A DNA stretch of 5,371 bases from an uncultured Oscillospiraceae bacterium (GTDB taxonomy: Bacteria > Bacillota > Clostridia > Oscillospirales > Ruminococcaceae), in assembly GCA_910583935.1 (NCBI GenBank), contig CAJTZM010000035.1:1-5371 (forward strand), written 5' to 3'. The notes beneath the pieces are model-generated. The model did no database searches. It was not told the DNA's origin and saw only the letters and a program-made list of their open reading frames with translations. Shown piece by piece: positions 1 through 4,154 of the stretch; positions within the stretch are counted from its first letter, which is position 1; the number at the start of each line of letters is the position of its first letter. The translations under genes and the position numbers were made by a program.

Positions 1-218
1 CCCCTTGGGTCCGCCTGGAGGAGCCGCCGGTCCCGCTCCCGCCCGCCAGCCACATCTTTACCCACCTGGAGTGGCGCATAACCGGCTGGCGGTGGCCGGT
101 GCAAAAGGTGCTGCCCGGCTGCCCGTTTCGGTGGGCCACGCCGGAGCAGCTGCAAAAGCAATATCCCATCCCATCTGCCTTTTCCCCCTTTCTCCCTCTG
201 TGCGATTGTGAGAAATAG
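1..218 (+). CDS. mutY: MutY-like A/G-specific adenine glycosylase, C-terminal fragment (5' truncated by window edge)
   Basis: Reading from base 3 gives 71 codons ending at TAG 216-218; the start lies outside the window. The protein fragment reads PLPPASHIFTHLEWRITGW early on and YPIPSAFSPF near its end. This matches the C-terminal, NUDIX-like domain of MutY, where a PLP...HxFTHLEW segment is followed by an IPSAF segment close to the C-terminus. In MutY this domain recognises 8-oxoguanine; the F-S/T-H loop, seen here as FTH, contacts the lesion, while the N-terminal helix-hairpin-helix and Fe-S domains (not visible) excise the mispaired adenine. The role is base-excision repair of oxidised DNA in the cytoplasm. 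It ends 188 bp before the next gene, which has its own promoter, so it is probably a separate transcription unit. An overlapping open frame ending at base 211 is a shadow without family resemblance. The family call is from remembered motifs, not a search. Confidence 0.85.
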   Translation, partial: PWVRLEEPPVPLPPASHIFTHLEWRITGWRWPVQKVLPGCPFRWATPEQLQKQYPIPSAFSPFLPLCDCEK

Positions 219-226
219 ACCTTTAC

Positions 227-253
227 GCTCGAAAATCCCTTGAGATTTTTAGC
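227..253 (+). terminator. Weak AT-rich hairpin after mutY, possible terminator
   Basis: Nine bases after the mutY stop, AAAATC (232-237) pairs with GATTTT (244-249) around a 6-nt loop, and GCT (227-229) can pair with AGC (251-253) at the base. T residues occur in the 3' arm, but there is no GC-rich stem and no clean T tract after it. It is well placed to end the mutY transcript, but it is much weaker than the other two terminators in this window. Confidence 0.3.
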
Positions 254-270
254 TATTTCTACAAAGATGC

Positions 271-288
271 TGTTATAACACATTATAA
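271..288. repeat. AT-rich palindromes upstream of the SIS promoter, candidate operator
   Basis: TGTTATAACA (271-280) is a perfect 10-bp palindrome. Its core TTATAA (273-278) recurs as TTATAA (283-288) after the spacer CACA. Both lie about 15-30 bp upstream of the -35 box, where an activator or an extended repressor might bind. AT-rich palindromes also arise by chance in this composition, so function is uncertain. Confidence 0.35.
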
Positions 289-300
289 TACAAGTTATGG

Positions 301-329
301 TTGACAACCGCCGCTTCATCGGCTAAAAT
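301..329 (+). promoter_or_regulatory. Sigma-70/sigma-A promoter for the SIS gene pair
   Basis: A perfect -35 box TTGACA (301-306) is followed, after exactly 17 bases, by TAAAAT (324-329), a 5/6 match to the -10 consensus. Transcription would start near 336, giving a leader of about 70 nt before the ATG at 407. The upstream DNA (250-300) is AT-rich and could act as an UP-like element. Several inverted repeats overlap the promoter: GGTTG-A-CAACC (299-309) over the -35, and CTTCAT (314-319) with ATGAAG (328-333) around the -10. These suggest an operator, but no regulator is identified. Confidence 0.75.
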
Positions 330-341
330 GAAGTTGTTCGA

Positions 342-376
342 GGGCGTGCAGCGCCGGATTCTCTTACCGGCCGCCC
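342..376 (+). other. Structured 5' leader of the first SIS gene
   Basis: In the predicted leader, GGGCG (342-346) can pair with CGCCC (372-376), enclosing a second stem GCCGG (353-357) with CCGGC (367-371). An alternative is GGCG (343-346) with CGCC (352-355). The second alternative competes with both stems for the same bases, so the folds are partly exclusive. An AT-rich stretch and the ribosome binding site follow at once. No known riboswitch was recognised; this may be a stabilising leader or a chance of GC-rich sequence. Confidence 0.3.
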
Positions 377-406
377 AACATTTTAATAAAATTTAGGAGG
401 ATTATC

Positions 407-1393
407 ATGCTGAAGTACGATCCTGCGAAAATGGTAGAGCGCTTTAAATCCTGCCTCGCCAACAAAAAAGAAATCATCGAGATTGCCGACAAAATAAGCC
501 AGCAGGGCTTTTCCAACATCTTCTTCATCGGCGTTGGCGGTACCATTACCTATGCCTGGTCCATCGGCGAAACCTTAAAGCCCCTGACCACCCTGGAGTA
601 CTATGCGGAGCACGCCGCTGATTTCAATACCCTGGGCAACAAAAAATTCACCAAGGATTCTCTGGTGGTAGTCAGCTCCTCCACCGGCGACACCAAAGAG
701 GTGGTAGAAGCGGTCGATAAAGCGAAGGCGGCCGGTGCCCGCGTGGTAGGCTTTGTCGATACCCCCAAAACCCCCCTTGCCGAGAAAGCGGATTTCTATA
801 TCCCCGGCGGCAGCTACTACCGCTACTACACCTTCTTCCTGCGCCTGGTACATAACAACGGCGAGTATCCCGAATTCGACGAGATGTACGCGAACCTGGA
901 GAAGCTGCCTGAGCTGATGCCCACCGTGGCGGAGGCTGCGGAGAAGGACGCGGAGGAGTTTGCCAGAATCCATCGCGACGACGCCATCCAGTACCTGATC
1001 GGCTCCGGCAATATGTGGGGTCCCACCTATTCCTACGCCATGTGCATCATGGAAGAGATGCAGTGGATGCGCACCAAATCCGTCACCGCCGGCGACTTTT
1101 TCCATGGCACCTTAGAGGTCATCGGCCGGGATGACAGCGTCATCCTGTTCTACGGCGAGGACGCCACCCGTCCCCAGATGGAGCGGGCGGAGAAATTCCT
1201 GCACACCATCTGCAAAAACGTAACCGTGTTCGACACTGCTAAATACGAGCTGCCCGGCATTGACAAGAAATTCCGCGGCCTGTTCTCCCCCATCGTTCTG
1301 GGCGGAATCACCGGCAGAATCGGCGTATATCTGGAGGAATACGGCAAGCACCCGATGCCCATCAGAAGATACTATAGAAAACTGGATTATTAA
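407..1393 (+). CDS. SIS-domain sugar-amine deglycase/isomerase, FrlB/FraB-like (copy 1)
   Basis: This 328-residue protein has two SIS (sugar isomerase) folds. The N-terminal one, about residues 34-160, carries GVGGT (42-46) and the phosphate-binding type segment SSSTGDT (90-96). The C-terminal one, about 195-320, carries IGSGN (198-202), AGDFFHGTLEVI (228-239), GEDATRP (250-256) and a final RRYYRKLDY. The order and the C-terminal RRYY signature match FrlB, which cleaves fructoselysine 6-phosphate to glucose 6-phosphate and lysine. Glu217 and His233 are 16 residues apart, the spacing of the acid/base pair known from FraB and FrlB. The protein should be cytoplasmic and oligomeric, with active sites at subunit interfaces. 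An AGGAGG site (395-400) sits 6 nt before the ATG. The substrate is inferred: some phosphorylated sugar-amine adduct. Gly240 stands where copy 2 and FrlB have Glu (VIE/IVE). AgaS-, GlmS- or GfrF-type activities remain possible alternatives. Confidence 0.85.
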   Translation: MLKYDPAKMVERFKSCLANKKEIIEIADKISQQGFSNIFFIGVGGTITYAWSIGETLKPLTTLEYYAEHAADFNTLGNKKFTKDSLVVVSSSTGDTKEVVEAVDKAKAAGARVVGFVDTPKTPLAEKADFYIPGGSYYRYYTFFLRLVHNNGEYPEFDEMYANLEKLPELMPTVAEAAEKDAEEFARIHRDDAIQYLIGSGNMWGPTYSYAMCIMEEMQWMRTKSVTAGDFFHGTLEVIGRDDSVILFYGEDATRPQMERAEKFLHTICKNVTVFDTAKYELPGIDKKFRGLFSPIVLGGITGRIGVYLEEYGKHPMPIRRYYRKLDY

Positions 1394-1418
1394 TCCGTTT
1401 TCGATAAACACCTTTTTT

Positions 1419-1455
1419 CCAAGAAAGCGCTGCGGATTTCCCGGCGCTTTTTTGG
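1419..1455 (+). terminator. Intergenic terminator-like hairpin between the two SIS genes
   Basis: AAAGCGC (1424-1430) pairs with GCGCTTT (1444-1450). Inside, after a TG bulge, CGG (1433-1435) pairs with CCG (1441-1443) around the loop ATTTC. Six T residues (1448-1453) follow the GC-rich stem, as expected of a rho-independent terminator. The stem can extend outward to CC/GG (1419-1420 with 1454-1455) with one G-U pair. No convincing promoter lies between it and the next gene, so it probably attenuates rather than fully ends transcription. Confidence 0.7.
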
Positions 1456-1488
1456 AACCACATAATTATAGTAAGGAGGATTTTACAA

Positions 1489-2484
1489 ATGCCTACCCTG
1501 TTAAAATACGAGCCGGAAAAAACCCTAGAATACGGCAAAAAGGCTATGGCGAAAAAAGACGATGTCATTGCCGTGGTGGACAAAATCTGCAAGGAGGGCT
1601 TTTCCAACCTCTTCTTTGTGGGCGTGGGCGGTACCCTGACCCAGGCCTGGAGCTATGAGGCCACCTTAAAGCCCATCGCCTCCTTCCCCTTTTATGTCGA
1701 GCACGCCGCCGACTTTAATACCGAGGGCAACAAAAAGTTTGGCAAGGATTCGGTTCTGATCGTGACCTCCGCCACCGGCAATACCAAAGAGGTGGTGGAA
1801 ACGGTCAACAAGGCCAAAGAGGTCGGCGCCCGGGTGATCTCGGTGGTGGGCGCGCCCAAAACCCCGCTGGTGGAGCTGGCCGACTATTCCATCGAGGGCT
1901 ACGGCGATCTGATTTTTTACATGATGCTTCTGCGCTTTGCCTACAACAAGGGCGATTATCCGGCATACGACGAGATGATCCAAAACCTGGAGAATCTGGT
2001 GGACGTTCTGCCCTACGCGGAAAAGCAGGCGGACGAGTACTGCGAGGCCTATGTCCGCGCCCATCGGGACGATAAGCTCCAGTACCTGATCGGCTCCGGC
2101 AACCTGTGGGGCCCCACCTACTCCTACGCCATGTGCATCATGGAGGAGATGCAGTGGATGCGCACCAAATCCGTTACCGCTGGCGACTTTTTCCACGGCA
2201 CCTTAGAGGTCATCGAGCGGGACGATACGGTTCTGCTGTTCTTCGGCGAGGATGAAACCCGTCCCCAGATGGAGCGGGTGGAGAAATTCCTCAAGACCAT
2301 CTGCAATAACGTCTATAAGTTCGACACCGCCTCCCTGCCGCTGCCCAATGTGGATCCCAAATTCCGCGGCCTGTTCTCCCCGCTGGTCATGCACTGCTTT
2401 ACCAGCCGGATTGAGGCGTATCAGGAGGAGTACGGCAAGCACCCGCTGGCCATCAGAAGATACTACCGTCAGCTGTCCTACTAA
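1489..2484 (+). CDS. SIS-domain sugar-amine deglycase/isomerase, FrlB/FraB-like (copy 2)
   Basis: This 331-residue paralogue aligns with the upstream gene over its full length after three extra N-terminal residues; identity is roughly 60% by eye. It has the same two-SIS layout: GVGGT (45-49), TSATGNT (93-99), IGSGN (201-205), AGDFFHGTLEVIE (231-243), GEDETRP (253-259) and a terminal RRYYRQLSY. Glu220 and His236 form the same 16-residue acid/base pair as in FrlB/FraB, and Glu243 of the VIE motif is present, unlike in copy 1. The C-terminal catalytic half is far better conserved between the copies than the N-terminal half; residues about 133-188, after the first SIS core, differ most and may set sugar-amine specificity. 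AAGGAGG (1473-1479) lies 9 nt before the ATG. It has no clear promoter of its own and is probably expressed by readthrough. The two products could be separate enzymes or a hetero-oligomer. Exact substrate unknown. Confidence 0.85.
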   Translation: MPTLLKYEPEKTLEYGKKAMAKKDDVIAVVDKICKEGFSNLFFVGVGGTLTQAWSYEATLKPIASFPFYVEHAADFNTEGNKKFGKDSVLIVTSATGNTKEVVETVNKAKEVGARVISVVGAPKTPLVELADYSIEGYGDLIFYMMLLRFAYNKGDYPAYDEMIQNLENLVDVLPYAEKQADEYCEAYVRAHRDDKLQYLIGSGNLWGPTYSYAMCIMEEMQWMRTKSVTAGDFFHGTLEVIERDDTVLLFFGEDETRPQMERVEKFLKTICNNVYKFDTASLPLPNVDPKFRGLFSPLVMHCFTSRIEAYQEEYGKHPLAIRRYYRQLSY

Positions 2485-2494
2485 GATTTTGTGG

Positions 2495-2532
2495 GAAGGC
2501 CCCGTCTTTTTCGGCGGGACCTTCTTTTCTTT
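2495..2532 (+). terminator. Rho-independent terminator closing the SIS unit
   Basis: GAAGGCCCCG (2495-2504) pairs with CGGGACCTTC (2515-2524) over 10 positions with one C-A mismatch, around a T-rich 10-nt loop. The tail TTTTCTTT (2525-2532) follows directly. It begins 10 nt after the stop of the second SIS gene. With a new promoter 40 bp further on, it separates the SIS pair from the peptidase pair. Confidence 0.85.
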
Positions 2533-2571
2533 GCGCCGTATACCAATATTTTGCAGTTCCGCCTAAAAGCA

Positions 2572-2600
2572 TTGACGGGGAAAGGGGAATATGGTATTCT
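2572..2600 (+). promoter_or_regulatory. Sigma-70/sigma-A promoter for the M20 peptidase pair
   Basis: TTGACG (2572-2577; 5/6 match) is separated by exactly 17 bases from TATTCT (2595-2600; 4/6 match). A TG one base upstream of the -10 (2592-2593) makes it an extended -10 type, which compensates for the imperfect hexamer. Transcription should start near 2607. The spacer contains a 7-bp-period direct repeat, GGGGAA twice (2577-2582 and 2584-2589), a possible operator. Confidence 0.7.
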
Positions 2601-2619
2601 GTATATAACGACACAGGAC

Positions 2620-2650
2620 ATCCCTTTCCCGCACAGGGCGGGCAAGGGAT
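2620..2650 (+). other. Strong leader hairpin upstream of the first M20 gene
   Basis: ATCCCTTTCCCGC (2620-2632) pairs with GCGGGCAAGGGAT (2638-2650): 13 positions with one mismatch, around the 5-nt loop ACAGG. It starts about a dozen bases after the predicted transcription start and ends 10 bases before the ribosome binding region. No T tract follows, so it is not an ordinary terminator. Possible roles are stabilising the mRNA 5' end, an RNA-protein binding site, or a DNA operator downstream of the promoter. Confidence 0.65.
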
Positions 2651-2674
2651 CCGTTATGGAAAGGATGAATGTAC

Positions 2675-4138
2675 ATGGATTGGAAAGCACTTTGCGCCGA
2701 CGTGGCCCAGTGGGCCGAAGCCCATCGCGAGGAATTTATCGAGGATGTTTCGGCGGTTTGCCGCATCCCCAGCATCAGCCGCAATACGCCGGACGTGATC
2801 AACGCCCCCTTTGGCCCGGCCTGCCGCCAGATGCTGGATAAGGCGCTGGAGATGTCCGCCGCCTACGGCTTTGAGACCCGCAACTACGATAACTTTTGCG
2901 GCAGCGCCGTGTACGGCAATAACCCGGATAACGACTCCATCGGCATCGTGGCCCATATGGACGTGGTGACGGAGGATATGTGCAAATTGGCCAGCAATGC
3001 CGGCGGCTGGACCCACCCTCCCTTTGACCCGGTCCTGTCCGAGGACGGCAAGTACCTGTTTGCCCGGGGCACTGCGGACAATAAGTCCTGCGGCATCATG
3101 GCCCTGTATGCCATGCGCTATTTAAAGGAGCACGACATCAAGCTTAAAAACAACGTGATGCTGGTCTTCGGCATGAACGAGGAAATCGGCATGCGGGATA
3201 TGCCGGAATTTTTAAAACGGGAAAAGCCCTCTAAAATCTTCCTGGTGCCGGACGCTAAGTATCCGGTGTGTATCTCCGAATCGGGCAATACCCGCTACGG
3301 ATTGGAATCCGCCCGGCTGGACGGCAGCAATCTTGTGGACCTTTGGTCCGGTATCAGCAACGACGATTGGTGCGATCCCACCATCAGCGTGCCTTCCAAC
3401 GAGGCGTGGGCGGTGCTCTCCGGCGTAAGCCTTGCGGTAGCCCAGCAGGCGACCCGGTTCTACGATCACACAAGAGTTGAGACGACGGAGGATGGCAGCG
3501 TCAAAATCATCGTGGAAAAGGACGAGAAGACCACCGCCACCGCCCGGCTGTGCCAGGTGCTGGCCAAATGCGGCCTCGTAAAGGACCCCAAAACCATGGA
3601 GGTACTTAACTGGCTTAATTGGTATACCAGCGATACCACCGGCGCCCATATGGGCATCGCCTGCGACGATGGGCCCAGCGCGCCTTTGTCCGTCCGGTTT
3701 AATTACCTGCGGATGGCGGAGAAAAAAATCGTGCTGTATACCTCTGTTCTCTGGCCCCCTCTGGCGGATAAGGAAAAGATCATCACCCGGCTGGAGGAAA
3801 CCCTGGCTGCCTCTCCCATGGAGATTTGCCGCCACCGCCGGTTAGACGGCTTCTATATCGACCCCAAGGACCCGCGGGTAGAAAAGCTGGCCCGCATCGC
3901 CAAGGATGTGCTGGGCCGGGAGGATATCCCCTACCTAACCGAGGGCGGCACCTATGCCCAGAGCCTGCCCAACGCCATCCCCTACGGCGCAACGGTGCCG
4001 GATCGGGTGCGGCTGTTCGGCATGGTCAAGGGCGGCGCCCATCAGGCCGACGAATACTGTGATATTCCTAACCTGCTGATCAATATGCAGATTTATGTCC
4101 GGGCCCTGATCGAGCTGGACGAAATGTATTCGAAATAG
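2675..4138 (+). CDS. PepV-like M20 metallodipeptidase (copy 1, variant active site)
   Basis: This 487-residue protein (length typical of PepV/Sapep dipeptidases, about 470) belongs to the di-zinc M20 family that cleaves dipeptides in the cytoplasm. Metal and catalytic residues can be read in order: His94 and Asp96 (AHMDVV), bridging Asp135 (GTADNKS), base Glu169 and ligand Glu170 (NEEIGM), Asp193 (VPDAKYP) and His456 (GGAHQADEY). GGTYAQSLPNAIPYG (424-438) is the family's C-terminal glycine-rich motif. The middle lid domain is about residues 210-380. Oddities: an insertion of about 8 residues after HMDVV, LeuTrp in place of ArgTyr in the usual N/D-I-R-Y-P lid motif (SVLWPP, 357-361), and no evident lid histidine. 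Start choice: ATG 2675 lies 9 nt after AAGGA (2661-2665) and makes the N-terminus align gap-free with the MDWK start of copy 2; ATG 2669 (two residues longer) is only 3 nt from AAGGA. Specificity is unknown; carnosine-like or glycated dipeptides are guesses. Confidence 0.85.
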   Translation: MDWKALCADVAQWAEAHREEFIEDVSAVCRIPSISRNTPDVINAPFGPACRQMLDKALEMSAAYGFETRNYDNFCGSAVYGNNPDNDSIGIVAHMDVVTEDMCKLASNAGGWTHPPFDPVLSEDGKYLFARGTADNKSCGIMALYAMRYLKEHDIKLKNNVMLVFGMNEEIGMRDMPEFLKREKPSKIFLVPDAKYPVCISESGNTRYGLESARLDGSNLVDLWSGISNDDWCDPTISVPSNEAWAVLSGVSLAVAQQATRFYDHTRVETTEDGSVKIIVEKDEKTTATARLCQVLAKCGLVKDPKTMEVLNWLNWYTSDTTGAHMGIACDDGPSAPLSVRFNYLRMAEKKIVLYTSVLWPPLADKEKIITRLEETLAASPMEICRHRRLDGFYIDPKDPRVEKLARIAKDVLGREDIPYLTEGGTYAQSLPNAIPYGATVPDRVRLFGMVKGGAHQADEYCDIPNLLINMQIYVRALIELDEMYSK

Positions 4139-4140
4139 GC

Positions 4141-4148
4141 AAAGGAGG
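4141..4148 (+). promoter_or_regulatory. Ribosome binding site coupling the two M20 genes
   Basis: AAAGGAGG (4141-4148) begins two bases after the stop codon of the first M20 gene and sits 6 nt before ATG 4155. No terminator or promoter fits into the 16-bp gap, so the two peptidase genes are cotranscribed. This strong site contrasts with the weaker AAGGA of copy 1. Confidence 0.85.
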
Positions 4149-4154
4149 AGCCAC

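Noticed and set aside
5..211. Open frame of 68 codons starting with ATG-like region at the left edge
   Set aside because: A Pro/Ala/Gly-rich shadow of the real MutY C-terminus, which runs one frame over to 218.
284..289. TATAAT as the -10 box of a second promoter before the SIS genes
   Set aside because: No usable -35 lies 15-19 bp upstream (ACAAAG at the 17-bp position); on the other strand the best -35 gives a 14-bp spacer.
342..376. glmS-type ribozyme or other riboswitch in the SIS leader
   Set aside because: The leader is only about 70 nt and shows no recognisable conserved core; simple GC-rich hairpins explain it.
575..1105. Long antisense open frames opposite both SIS genes (575-1105 and 1666-2196, each 176 codons)
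   Set aside because: They mirror each other only because the sense genes are paralogous; GC-rich codon bias keeps the antisense frame open, and no ribosome site or family motif is seen.
2669..2674. Upstream ATG as the start of M20 copy 1
   Set aside because: Only 3 nt from AAGGA, and the two extra residues break the gap-free N-terminal match with copy 2; ATG 2675 fits better, though 2669 cannot be excluded.
3212..3835. 207-codon antisense frame opposite the first M20 gene
   Set aside because: It lies entirely within a confident M20 coding region and has no recognisable domain.
2675..4138. DapE/ArgE-type deacylase instead of dipeptidase for the M20 genes
   Set aside because: Length near 487 and the NEEIGM, VPDAKYP, GGTYA and HQADEY motifs fit the PepV/Sapep branch better than the shorter DapE/ArgE enzymes.
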